Origin: UBA1181 sp045226255
Lineage (GTDB): Bacteria > Bacteroidota > Bacteroidia > Bacteroidales > Paludibacteraceae
Reading direction: 5' to 3'
Assembly (NCBI GenBank): GCA_045226255.1
Contig: JBGVCG010000033.1
Span: 1-64,000, forward strand
Length of the DNA: 64,000 nt
Each line of letters begins with the position of its first letter. Positions within the stretch are counted from its first letter, which is position 1. The notes below the pieces were generated by a model that was not told where the DNA came from, did no database searches, and was given only the letters and a program-made list of their open reading frames with translations. The translations under genes and the position numbers were made by a program. Below, one piece after another: positions 26,346 to 36,700 of this stretch.

Positions 26346-26380
26346 GAATTAAGAAACTCAGCTCGACGACGTCAATTAAA
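26339..26380 (+). repeat. Dispersed AT-rich intergenic repeat, copy 3
   Basis: GAATTAAGAATTAAGAAAC, then CAGCTCGACGACGTCAATTA. It supplies the stop codon of the preceding gene. The rest of the 290-bp gap to 26635 holds only a TATATTTG promoter-like box at 26520-26527. Confidence 0.55.
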
Positions 26381-26519
26381 AAATCACACTTTACTATGCC
26401 ATAATAAACGCTGGGAAGGCGCAGATTGTCGGACCATCTTCCGACTTGTCCAAACAACGAATCCGTGCGACAAGGATAATTTTATCATCTACTTATTATG
26501 TTCTTTTGAAATAAATTAA

Positions 26520-26527
26520 TATATTTG
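26520..26527 (+). promoter_or_regulatory. -7 box (TATATTTG) for the BspA-like LRR gene
   Basis: Matches TAnnTTTG, 108 bases before the ATG at 26636, which implies a long 5' untranslated region. Confidence 0.4.
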
Positions 26528-26635
26528 GAGGATTCATTCCATTCGAGACGTTAGTTTAGGGTGATTAGTGGTGAACGTAGACAATGGAATACGAGAGATT
26601 TAAAATCAATTTATTAACCCCAAAACAAGAGCAGC

Positions 26636-28927
26636 ATGAATAAATTATTTACAAAAACAGCAAGAAGGCACCTGACCCATTGGTTCGCCTGTCTCACTTT
26701 ATTGGCATTTCCTGCCATAGCACAGGCATTTGTCATCGACAGCCTGGAGTACAAAGTTACGGACGAGGCGAAGAACGAGGTGGCCCTGACCGCATACGCC
26801 ATAGGACTCTCAGGGGATGTCACCATTCCCGCGGAAGTGGAATACGAAGGGGTGAAATACAAGGTCACCTCCATCGGAGATCATGCATTTCAATATTGCA
26901 TAGGATTAAAGACGATTGACATACCTAACTCCATATCCTCCATTGGGGAATATGCATTTGATTATTGCGAAGGATTAGAGACGATCAACATCTCCCCATC
27001 CAGTCCCATCAAAAGGATAGAGAACAACACATTCAGTTTCTGCTCAAGTTTAACCTCCATCACAATACCTGACTCCGTCACATACATTGGTTCTTATGCA
27101 ATTAGTAGCTGTGCGAAACTGACAGAAATTATCGTCCCAAACTCCGTCACAATCATCAACCAGTTCGCCTTCGCATATTGCGGGGACTTGACCTCCATCA
27201 CATTGCCGAACACCATCAAATCACTGGAACTTTGTTTATTAGAAGGTTGCAAAAGTCTGTCCACCTTCAAAATACCAGATTCAGTGGAGTCGATAGCCGC
27301 GGGAGTGTTCGATTATTGCGAAGGCCTCACACGCATTGAAATCCCTAGCTCCGTCAAAACCATTGGACAAAGAGCATTTTTCCAATGCACGAACCTATCC
27401 TATGTCTATATTCCTAAATCTGTCAGCACAATACAGGAAGGAGCTTTCGAAGGGTGTCCTAAACTGGAGGATCCGGAACATCCAGAGAACGCCATATATT
27501 GTGAAGTGGAAGAGGAACCTGAGGACTGGGTCCTGTTCTATGGCTATGAATTCCAAGGTCTTGGCCGCAAACTGTCACTCAACGTCGTATGGGCGAGCGC
27601 AGGCACCCTCGGACAGACATTTGCCATCGACAACCTGAAGTACACGATAACGGACGATGTGAAGAATGGAGTATCCGTGAGCGCCAACAGTACAGAACTT
27701 TCAGGAGACGTCATCATTCCTGCGGAAGTGGAATATGAAGGGGTGAAATATACGGTCACCTCCATCGCTCAAGAAGGATTCCAAGAATGTGCCGGACTAA
27801 CCTCCATCGACATTCCCAACACTGTAACCGCCATCGGGCGAAAAGCATTCTATGAATGTAGGAGTTTGACCACTGCCAACATCCCTGACTCCATCACCAC
27901 CATAGAAGGTGAAACGTTCTTCTTCTGTGAAAATCTGAAGTCCATCACAATACCAAGCAACGTCACTTCCATCGGAGAGTTCGCATTCGCCTACTGCAGC
28001 AAGCTGGCTCAACTGGAAATTCCTAACAGCGTTACTTCCATCGACGGAAGCGCCTTCGGCGAGTGCGTGAGTCTGCATCTACTCGAAATACCAGAATCTG
28101 TTAAACACATCGGTCCAACAGCCTTCCACGATTGCGAGTATCTAACCATAATCATAGAGGACTCCACTTCCCTCGTCTTGGATGAGGGAGCCCTCAGTGA
28201 TGTTAAGATTGTTTTGTACAAAAACAAGGAGGAGTACTTGATCGACGAGCCTTTCATATACGGTGACAAGGAGAAAGAACATCTGATCGGGTACTTCGGA
28301 ACGGATTCGGTAATCACCATCCCTAACACCGTCAAATACATCGAAGAGAATGTGTTCAGACGTTCAAAGGCAACCTCCATTACCATTCCGAACTCCGTCA
28401 CATACATCGGGAAAAATGCCTTCAATTTCTGTAGTATGCTCACCTCCATCACTATACCAAATTCCGTCACCTCAATAGACACGGAGGCATTCTCTTACTG
28501 CAAAAACCTGATCAACGTTCAGATACCGAAGTCCGTCACACAGATTGGCGCAAACACATTCTACGGTTGCGAAAAGTTAGTCGATGAGGAGCAACCTAAG
28601 CAAGCCATCTACTGCGACATGAAAGAGAAACCGGAAGGTTGGGATGTCACATGGAACTACTTCAAATACGATGGGACCCTCTGCCATACTTTCTGGAATG
28701 AAAGGGCATCCTTGTCAACCAACGCATCACCTGTCATCACAAAGATATATGCGTCAGAAGGAACGATCATCATTGAAGGCTTCACGGGCGATATAAGCGT
28801 ATTCAACCCAGCAGGACAATTAATCCTCCGTCGCACAATAGCAGAGCCTTATACGGAGATTCCTGTGGTAGCAGGCCTCTACATCGTAAAAGCGGGAGAG
28901 ACCTCGGAGCGTGTGATTGTTCGATAA
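26636..28927 (+). CDS. BspA-like leucine-rich repeat surface protein, T9SS-exported
   Basis: 763 residues. An N-terminal signal peptide (hydrophobic core HWFACLTLLAFPAIAQA) precedes two LRR_5 arrays made of about 23-residue units (pattern TSITIPNSVTYIGKNAFNFC). Each array opens with the same leader module (IDSLEYKVTDEAKNE..SGDVTIPAEVEYEGVKYKVTSI at about 34 and IDNLKYTITDDVKNG..SGDVIIPAEVEYEGVKYTVTSI at about 330), a clear internal duplication. The last 65 residues (GTIIIEGFTGDISVFNPAGQ to GLYIVKAGETSERVIVR) form a type A T9SS sorting domain. BspA proteins bind host or microbial surfaces in related species; the ligand here is unknown. A strong terminator follows. Confidence 0.85.
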   Translation: MNKLFTKTARRHLTHWFACLTLLAFPAIAQAFVIDSLEYKVTDEAKNEVALTAYAIGLSGDVTIPAEVEYEGVKYKVTSIGDHAFQYCIGLKTIDIPNSISSIGEYAFDYCEGLETINISPSSPIKRIENNTFSFCSSLTSITIPDSVTYIGSYAISSCAKLTEIIVPNSVTIINQFAFAYCGDLTSITLPNTIKSLELCLLEGCKSLSTFKIPDSVESIAAGVFDYCEGLTRIEIPSSVKTIGQRAFFQCTNLSYVYIPKSVSTIQEGAFEGCPKLEDPEHPENAIYCEVEEEPEDWVLFYGYEFQGLGRKLSLNVVWASAGTLGQTFAIDNLKYTITDDVKNGVSVSANSTELSGDVIIPAEVEYEGVKYTVTSIAQEGFQECAGLTSIDIPNTVTAIGRKAFYECRSLTTANIPDSITTIEGETFFFCENLKSITIPSNVTSIGEFAFAYCSKLAQLEIPNSVTSIDGSAFGECVSLHLLEIPESVKHIGPTAFHDCEYLTIIIEDSTSLVLDEGALSDVKIVLYKNKEEYLIDEPFIYGDKEKEHLIGYFGTDSVITIPNTVKYIEENVFRRSKATSITIPNSVTYIGKNAFNFCSMLTSITIPNSVTSIDTEAFSYCKNLINVQIPKSVTQIGANTFYGCEKLVDEEQPKQAIYCDMKEKPEGWDVTWNYFKYDGTLCHTFWNERASLSTNASPVITKIYASEGTIIIEGFTGDISVFNPAGQLILRRTIAEPYTEIPVVAGLYIVKAGETSERVIVR

Positions 28928-28957
28928 AAGCACACCGCCGGCAACAACCGGTTATCA

Positions 28958-28996
28958 AAAAAGCCATTCCTCATCATTGGGGAATGGCTTTTTTAA
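28958..28996. terminator. Bidirectional terminator between the LRR gene and DUF3467
   Basis: AAAAAAGCCATTCC / GGGAATGGCTTTTTT with loop TCATCATTG gives U-tracts on both strands between two convergent genes. Confidence 0.85.
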
Positions 28997-29012
28997 TGCT
29001 TATAAAAGAGGA

Positions 29013-29336
29013 TTACGCCTCACCACCACCATTGAAAGTGTTGAAGTTAAACGGCATAGCATTGCGGGGATCCACATCCCCCTTGATCGTTCCATACCGT
29101 TCCTCATACTTCTGCAGGTTATTTTGCAACGCAAGCATCATACGCTTCGCATGCTCAGGTGTCAGGATGACGCGTGTCTTCACCTTTGCCTTCGGTGTGT
29201 TTGGAAGGACGCGAAGGAAATCGATCACGAACTCCGAGGAGGAGTGTGATATGATCGCCATATTAGAATAAACGCCCTCTGCGACAGCCTCGCTAATTTC
29301 GACGCTCAACTGTTTCTTGTCATTTTGATCTTCCAT
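29013..29336 (-). CDS. DUF3467 protein
   Basis: 107 residues: KKQLSVEISEAVAEGVYSNMA, IISHSSSEFVIDFLRVLP, KAKVKTRVILTPEHAKRMMLALQNNLQKYEE, then a short tail. It matches the DUF3467 family, which in Bacteroidetes regularly follows rpoC. Small, cytoplasmic, function unknown; the location suggests a link to transcription or simply operon carriage. It lies 80 bp after rpoC on the same strand. Confidence 0.88.
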   Translation of the reverse strand: MEDQNDKKQLSVEISEAVAEGVYSNMAIISHSSSEFVIDFLRVLPNTPKAKVKTRVILTPEHAKRMMLALQNNLQKYEERYGTIKGDVDPRNAMPFNFNTFNGGGEA

Positions 29337-29416
29337 ATTCGTATACTGTTTTTACGAAGAGAGGACCAACTAAAAAGTCAGTCCTCCCCTATTACAATTA
29401 GATTAAAATCTATTAA

Positions 29417-32400
29417 TTAGTTCTCATCCTCGCTCTCAGACGCAGGCTCCAAGCTAGAGGAAGATGGTCCGTAAAGAGGCTCCATTTCTTCCTTAGAACC
29501 CACGATCAGACGATCGAAGTCTCTTTGTCCCGTACCTGCAGGGATCAAGTGACCGCAGATCACGTTCTCCTTCATACCCTCCAAGTAATCCACCTTACCA
29601 CGGATAGCTGCATCGTTCAAGACCTTCGTAGTCTCCTGGAATGAAGCCGCAGACATGAAACTTGTAGTCTGCAAAGCGGCACGTGTGATACCTTGAAGTA
29701 TCTGAGAAGAGATGGCAGGAACAGCGTCACGCGTCACAACCGGTTTCAAGTCGCGGCGTTTCAGCATACTGTTCTCGTCCCTCAGCTTACGTACAGTCAC
29801 GATCTGACCAGGTTTGAGATTCTCGGAATCACCAGCATCGGTAACGACCTTCTTGCCGTAGATTCTATCGTTCTCCTCCATGAATTCGAGCTTGTCAACG
29901 ATTTCCTTCTCCAAGAAGCGAGTATCACCCGCATCCTCGATCTCGACCTTACGCATCATTTGGCGCACGATCACCTCGAAGTGCTTATCGTTGATCTTCA
30001 CACCCTGCAGACGGTACACATCCTGCACCTCGTTCACGATATACTCCTGTACAGCGGTAGGACCCTTGATGGCCAAGATATCCGATGGAGTGATCGCACC
30101 GTCAGAGAGTGCGGTACCAGCACGTACGTAGTCATTCTCCTGTACCAAGATCTGCTTGGACAATGGAACGAGATATTTATGAACGTCACCCGTCTTGGAA
30201 GTGACAGTGATTTCACGGTTACCACGTTTGATCTTACCGAAGGTCACCTCACCGTCGATTTCAGAAACGACAGCTGGGTTGGATGGGTTACGAGCCTCGA
30301 ACAACTCCGTCACACGAGGGAGACCTCCCGTGATATCGCCCGCCTTACCAACGGCGCGAGGGATCTTAACCAAGAGTTGACCAGTCTTAACGCTATCCTT
30401 GTCATCGACAATGACATGGGCGCCCACAGGCAAGCTATAAGACTTAACGACATTACCCTTAGCGTCAACGATACGTGCCTCAGGCACCTTCGTCTTATCC
30501 TTAGACTCGATGATGATCTTCTCCTTCAAACCGGTTGTTTCATCGGACTCGGTCTTGTAAGTCACGTTCTCGATGACATTGTCGAACGAAATCTTACCAG
30601 CCACCTCAGTGATGATCACAGCGTTGAATGGGTCCCACTCGCAGACCTTGTCACCCTTGGAAACCTTCTGTCCGTCCTGAACGTACAATTTAGCACCATA
30701 AGGGATATTCGCCGTAGTAAGGGCGATCTTCGTGTTAGGATCAACAATTCTCATCTCCGTGTAACGGCTTACGACGATCTTGATTGGATTACCATTCTCG
30801 TCCTCCGAATCAACCGTACGAAGCTCATCGATCTCGACGTTACCTTCGTAACGAGAAACGATACCAGACTCAGCTGCGATGTTACCGGCGACACCACCGA
30901 CGTGGAACGTACGAAGTGTCAACTGAGTACCAGGCTCACCGATAGACTGGGCGGCGATGACACCGACAGCCTCACCCTTGTGAACCAGACGGCCCGTCGC
31001 GAGGTTACGTCCGTAACACTTCGCGCACACACCCCTCTTAGACTCACAAGTCAATACCGAACGAATCTCGACGCGCTCGATCGGAGAGTCTTGGATAATC
31101 TGAGCCGCATCCTCACGGATCTCCTCTCCAGAGCGGACAATCACTTCGCCCGTCAATGGATGGATGATGTCATGAACAGAAACACGACCCAAAATTCTAT
31201 CATACAAAGAGGCAACAACCTCCTCATTATTCTTCAATTCTGTACAAACGAGACCACGCAACGTACCGCAATCCTCCTCGTTGATGATGACATCGTGGGA
31301 GACGTCAACAAGACGACGGGTCAAGTATCCTGCGTCGGCAGTCTTCAAGGCCGTATCGGCAAGACCCTTACGAGCACCGTGCGTAGAGATGAAGTACTCC
31401 AACACGGAAAGACCCTCCTTAAAGTTGGAAAGAATTGGGTTCTCGATGATCTGACCGCCTTCAGCACCCGCTTTTTGAGGCTTAGCCATCAAACCACGCA
31501 TACCAGACAGCTGACGAATCTGCTCCTTAGAACCACGGGCTCCAGAGTCAAGCATCATGTATACTGAGTTGAATCCTTGGTCGTCGGAAGAAATCGTCTT
31601 CATCAAGATGTTAGACAACTCGGCGTTGATGTGCGTCCAAGTATCGATGATCTGATTGTAACGCTCGTTATAAGTGATGAAGCCCATGTTATAGTTGTTC
31701 ATGATCTCCTCAACCTCCTTATAACCCTTCTGTACCAATTCCTCTTTCTCCTTAGGGATGATCACGTTCTCGAGGTTAAATGACAAGCAACCTCTGAAGG
31801 CCATGTAGTAACCCAAGTTCTTGATATCATCGAGGAACTGAGCCGTACGAGCCACACCACAAACCTTGATCACATTACCGATGATGTCACGAAGAGACTT
31901 CTTGGTGATCAACGTGTTCACGTAACCCACCTCAGGCGGAACGTTCTCGTTGAAGATCAAACGACCCACAGTCGTCTCGACCATCGTATCCACCAATTCG
32001 CCCTTATCGTTCAAGTCCTTCACAATCACCTTGATTGGCGCGTGCAAAGCGACTTTCTTTTCGTTGTAAGCGATATGAGCCTCCTCAACACCGTAGAAAG
32101 TCAAGCCTTCGCCCAAAGCGCCGGCACGTGGCTTCGTGATATAGTACAATCCCAACACCATGTCCTGAGAAGGCACCGTGATAGGCGAACCGTTCGCAGG
32201 GTTCAAGATATTATGGGAAGCGAGCATCAACATTTGAGCCTCAAGCACAGCCTCATTACCCAAAGGCAAGTGAACGGCCATCTGGTCACCATCGAAGTCG
32301 GCGTTGAACGCTGTACAAGCCAACGGGTGCAATTGGATAGCCTTACCCTCGATCATCTTAGGCTGGAAGGCCTGGATACCCAAACGGTGCAATGTCGGGG

Positions 32401-33712
32401 CACGGTTCAAGAGAACAGGGTGACCTTTCATCACGTACTCGAGGATATCCCAAACGACAGGGTCCTTGCGGTCCACAATCTTCTTCGCCGATTTCACCGT
32501 CTTGACGATACCACGCTCGATCAATTTACGGATAACAAACGGCTTATATAGCTCGGCTGCCATATCCTTAGGCAAACCGCACTCATGCATCTTCAACTCA
32601 GGGCCAACGACGATAACGGAACGAGCGGAGTAGTCAACACGCTTACCCAACAAGTTCTGACGGAAACGTCCTTGCTTACCCTTCAAGGAGTCTGACAAAG
32701 ACTTCAACGGACGGTTAGCATCCGTCTTCACCGCGCTAGACTTACGGGAGTTGTCGAACAAAGAGTCGACAGCCTCCTGCAACATACGTTTCTCGTTACG
32801 GAGGATCACCTCAGGAGCCTTGATCTCGATCAATCTCTTCAGACGGTTGTTACGTATGATGACACGGCGGTACAAATCGTTCAAGTCGGAAGTGGCGAAA
32901 CGTCCACCATCCAATGGAACCAACGGACGCAACTCAGGCGGGATGACAGGAACGATCTTAACGATCATCCACTCAGGCTTGTTCTTACCGTTAGACGCGC
33001 GGAAAGCCTCCACCACCTGAAGACGCTTCAAAGCCTCGGTCTTACGCTGTTGGGAAGACTCCTGACCAGCGCGGTTCCTCAACTCGAAGGAGAGAGAGTC
33101 GAGGTCGACACGTTGCAACATGTCGTAGATAGCCTCGGCACCCATCTTAGCGATGAATTTATTAGGATCAGTATCCTCCAGCATCTGGTTCTCCTTAGGA
33201 AGCTTGTCCACGATGTCCAAGTACTCCTCCTCAGTGAGCAGATCCTGCTCAGCGATGCCCTCACTCTCCATGATACCTGGTTGAATGACAACATAACGCT
33301 CATAATAGATAACCGCATCCAATTTCTTTGTTGGCATACCCAACAAATATCCGATCTTGTTTGGCAAAGAGCGGAAGTACCAGATGTGCGCTACTGGAAC
33401 GACGAGCTGGATATGTCCCATACGCTCACGACGCACCTTCTTCTCGGTGACTTCCACACCACAACGGTCGCACACGATACCCTTGTAACGGATACGCTTG
33501 TACTTACCGCAATGGCACTCGTAATCCTTCACCGGACCGAAAATTCTCTCACAGAACAGACCGTCACGTTCCGGCTTGTAAGTTCTGTAATTGATGGTTT
33601 CCGGTTTTAACACCTCACCACTTGACTCTTCGAGAATCTCCTCAGGAGAAGCCAAGCCAATGGTAATCTTAGTGAAATTACTCTTTATCTTATTATCTTT
33701 TTTAAAAGCCAT
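29417..33712 (-). CDS. rpoC: DNA-directed RNA polymerase subunit beta'
   Basis: 1431 residues, the usual Bacteroidetes length. The N-terminal zinc ribbon has Cys66, Cys68, Cys81 and Cys84 (ECHCGKYKRI, VCDRCGVEV). The catalytic Mg-binding motif NADFDGD is at about 468-474, followed by the bridge/trigger region (GEPGTQLTLRTFHVGG) and a second Cys set (VLTCESKRGVCAKCYGRNL). It forms the polymerase active site with beta, encoded 27 bp upstream. The C-terminal tail is acidic (SLEPASESEDEN). Start ATG 33712 gives the standard MAFKKDN-type N-terminus. Confidence 0.99.
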   Translation of the reverse strand: MAFKKDNKIKSNFTKITIGLASPEEILEESSGEVLKPETINYRTYKPERDGLFCERIFGPVKDYECHCGKYKRIRYKGIVCDRCGVEVTEKKVRRERMGHIQLVVPVAHIWYFRSLPNKIGYLLGMPTKKLDAVIYYERYVVIQPGIMESEGIAEQDLLTEEEYLDIVDKLPKENQMLEDTDPNKFIAKMGAEAIYDMLQRVDLDSLSFELRNRAGQESSQQRKTEALKRLQVVEAFRASNGKNKPEWMIVKIVPVIPPELRPLVPLDGGRFATSDLNDLYRRVIIRNNRLKRLIEIKAPEVILRNEKRMLQEAVDSLFDNSRKSSAVKTDANRPLKSLSDSLKGKQGRFRQNLLGKRVDYSARSVIVVGPELKMHECGLPKDMAAELYKPFVIRKLIERGIVKTVKSAKKIVDRKDPVVWDILEYVMKGHPVLLNRAPTLHRLGIQAFQPKMIEGKAIQLHPLACTAFNADFDGDQMAVHLPLGNEAVLEAQMLMLASHNILNPANGSPITVPSQDMVLGLYYITKPRAGALGEGLTFYGVEEAHIAYNEKKVALHAPIKVIVKDLNDKGELVDTMVETTVGRLIFNENVPPEVGYVNTLITKKSLRDIIGNVIKVCGVARTAQFLDDIKNLGYYMAFRGCLSFNLENVIIPKEKEELVQKGYKEVEEIMNNYNMGFITYNERYNQIIDTWTHINAELSNILMKTISSDDQGFNSVYMMLDSGARGSKEQIRQLSGMRGLMAKPQKAGAEGGQIIENPILSNFKEGLSVLEYFISTHGARKGLADTALKTADAGYLTRRLVDVSHDVIINEEDCGTLRGLVCTELKNNEEVVASLYDRILGRVSVHDIIHPLTGEVIVRSGEEIREDAAQIIQDSPIERVEIRSVLTCESKRGVCAKCYGRNLATGRLVHKGEAVGVIAAQSIGEPGTQLTLRTFHVGGVAGNIAAESGIVSRYEGNVEIDELRTVDSEDENGNPIKIVVSRYTEMRIVDPNTKIALTTANIPYGAKLYVQDGQKVSKGDKVCEWDPFNAVIITEVAGKISFDNVIENVTYKTESDETTGLKEKIIIESKDKTKVPEARIVDAKGNVVKSYSLPVGAHVIVDDKDSVKTGQLLVKIPRAVGKAGDITGGLPRVTELFEARNPSNPAVVSEIDGEVTFGKIKRGNREITVTSKTGDVHKYLVPLSKQILVQENDYVRAGTALSDGAITPSDILAIKGPTAVQEYIVNEVQDVYRLQGVKINDKHFEVIVRQMMRKVEIEDAGDTRFLEKEIVDKLEFMEENDRIYGKKVVTDAGDSENLKPGQIVTVRKLRDENSMLKRRDLKPVVTRDAVPAISSQILQGITRAALQTTSFMSAASFQETTKVLNDAAIRGKVDYLEGMKENVICGHLIPAGTGQRDFDRLIVGSKEEMEPLYGPSSSSLEPASESEDEN

Positions 33713-33739
33713 ATTTTATATTGAAAAGAGTTATACTAA

Positions 33740-36700
33740 TTATTCAAGCGTTATACTCAAGCCCAGACCTCTCAACTCGTGCAGCAACACGTTCAAAGAT
33801 TCTGGAATACCTGCAGGCGGCATAGGCTCGCCCTTGACGATCGACTCGTACGCACGGGCACGACCCGTCACGTCGTCTGACTTGATGGTCAAGATCTCCT
33901 GAAGAACGTGGGACGCACCGAATGCCTCGATTGCCCAGACCTCCATCTCTCCGAAACGCTGTCCACCGAACTGCGCCTTACCACCAAGAGGTTGTTGAGT
34001 AATCAACGAGTAAGGACCGATGGAACGTGCGTGCATCTTGTCGTCGACCATGTGACCCAGTTTCAACATATAGATGACACCGACAGTCGCAGGTTGGTCG
34101 AAACGCTCTCCTGTGCCACCATCGCACAAGTAAGTCTTACCGTATCTTGGGAGACCCGCCTTGTCCGTCCACTCGTTCAAGTCGTCCAAAGTGGCACCGT
34201 CGAAGATTGGCGTAGCGAACTTGCAGCCCAACTTCATACCAGCCCATCCGAGCACGGTCTCGAAGATCTGACCCAAGTTCATACGGGAAGGCACACCCAA
34301 CGGGTTCAACACGATGTCCACTGGTGTTCCATCCGGCAAGAAAGGCATATCCTCCTGTCTAACGATACGAGAGACGATACCCTTGTTACCGTGACGACCG
34401 GCCATCTTGTCACCCACACGGATCTTACGTTTCTTAGCAATATAAACTTTCACCAATTGAACGATTCCTGCAGGAAGCTCATCACCGATCATGACGTTGA
34501 ACTTCTTACGCTTGTTCACAGCATCCAACTCCTTGTATTTCCTGATGTAGTTCATGATCAAGTCATGAATCATATCGTTCTTATGAGCGTCGGATGTCCA
34601 CTTGCTCAATTGTACAGTAGTATAATCGATCTCTTCCAAAGCCTTCTTGGAGAACTTAGCGCCCTTAGCGATCACGTCAGCGCCCAAGAAATCCTTAACA
34701 CCTTGAGAAGTCTTTCCACTAGTCAGCATTTGCAGCTTCTCCACGAGGATACCCTTCAGCTCGGCAGCCTTCTCCAAGAACTCCTCCTCGATCTTAGGCA
34801 GGATAGCCTTGTCGCTCATGCGGGACTTGCGGGTCTTCATTGCCTTAGAGAACAATCTCTTGTCGACAACGACACCACGCAATGAAGGAGTAGCCTTCAA
34901 GGAAGCGTCCTTCACGTCGCCGGCCTTGTCACCGAAGATGGCGCGGAGCAACTTCTCCTCAGGAGAAGGATCCGACTCACCCTTAGGAGTGATCTTACCG
35001 ATCAAGATATCGCCAGGCTCCACGAATGCGCCCACACGGATAATACCGTTCTCATCCAAGTTGCGGGTAGCGTCCTCGCTGACATTCGGGATATCGGCGG
35101 TCAACTCCTCCAATCCACGCTTCGTCTCACGAACCTCCAATTGGTATTCGTCGACGTGAACTGAAGTGAATATATCGTATTTACATACCTTTTCGTTAAT
35201 AACGATGGCGTCCTCATAGTTGTAACCCTTCCAAGGCATGAAGGCAACCAAAAGGTTCTTACCGATTGCCAACTCACCGTTCTGAGTAGAGTAACCTTCC
35301 GTCATGATTTGACCCTTCTCGACGCGCTGTCCACGAGAAACGATAGGACGCAAGTCGATGGTAGTGCTCTGGTTCGTCTTCCTGAACTTAGGAATCGTGT
35401 ATTCCTTGAGGGCAGAGTCGAAGTTAACGAACTCCTCATCCTCTGTTCTGTCGTAACGTACCTTGATGACGCTAGAGTCAACGAACTCCACAACGCCGGC
35501 ACCTTCCGCAGCGATCTGAGTACGAGAGTCGCGCACCAACTGAGCCTCGATACCGGTACCCACGATAGGAGATTCGGTTCTCAACAAAGGAACAGCCTGG
35601 CGCATCATGTTCGAACCCATCAACGCACGGTTAGCATCGTCATGCTCGAGGAACGGAATGAGGGAAGCCGCGATAGAAGCGATCTGCGCAGGAGCGACAT
35701 CCATCAAATCCAACTCTGAAGGAGGAACGACAGGGAAGTCACCCTCTTTACGGGCCTTCACCTTATCAGACAAGAAGTTACCGTTCTCATCCAACGCGGC
35801 GTTACCTTGAGCGATGATCTTACCTTCCTCTTCCTCAGCGGTCATGTATTGTACACCGTTCTCAGAGATATCAGCCTTTCCGTCCTTCACGATACGGTAA
35901 GGAGTCTCGATGAAACCGAGGTCATTGATCTTAGCGTAGACACACAAAGAGGAGATCAAACCGATGTTAGGACCCTCAGGCGTCTCGATAGGGCAAAGAC
36001 GTCCGTAGTGCGTGTAGTGCACGTCACGAACCTCGAAGCCCGCACGCTCACGGGAAAGACCACCAGGACCGAGGGCGGAGAGACGACGCTTGTGAGTAAT
36101 TTCGGCAAGCGGGTTCGTCTGATCCATGAATTGGGAAAGGGCGTTCGTTCCGAAGAAAGAGTTGATGACGGAAGAGATAGTCTTCGCGTTGATCAAATCG
36201 ATCGGAGTGAACACCTCATTGTCGCGGACGTTCATACGCTCGCGGATTGTTCTAGCCATACGGGCCAAGCCGACGCCGAACTGGTTGTACAGTTGCTCGC
36301 CCACTGTGCGGACACGGCGGTTGCTCAAGTGGTCGATATCATCGACATCAGCCTTAGAGTTGATCAATTGGATCAAGTACTTGATGATTTCGATGATATC
36401 CTCGTTAGTGAGGACACCCACGTTCATGTCAGTCTTAAGACCCAATTTCTTATTGATTCTATAACGGCCAACCTCACCCAAGTCGTAGCGTTTCTCAGAG
36501 AAGAACAGACTTTGGATCACCTCGCGAGCGGCGTTCTCGTCCGCAGGCTCAGCGTTACGCAGTTGGCGGTAGATATAGTAAACAGCCTCCTTCTCGGAGT
36601 TGCTGGAATCCTTTTGCAAAGTATTGTAAATGATCTCGTAGTCGGAGAGGTTCTGGTCCTCCTTGTGGAGAAGGATTGTCTGGACACCCGAATCGAGAAT

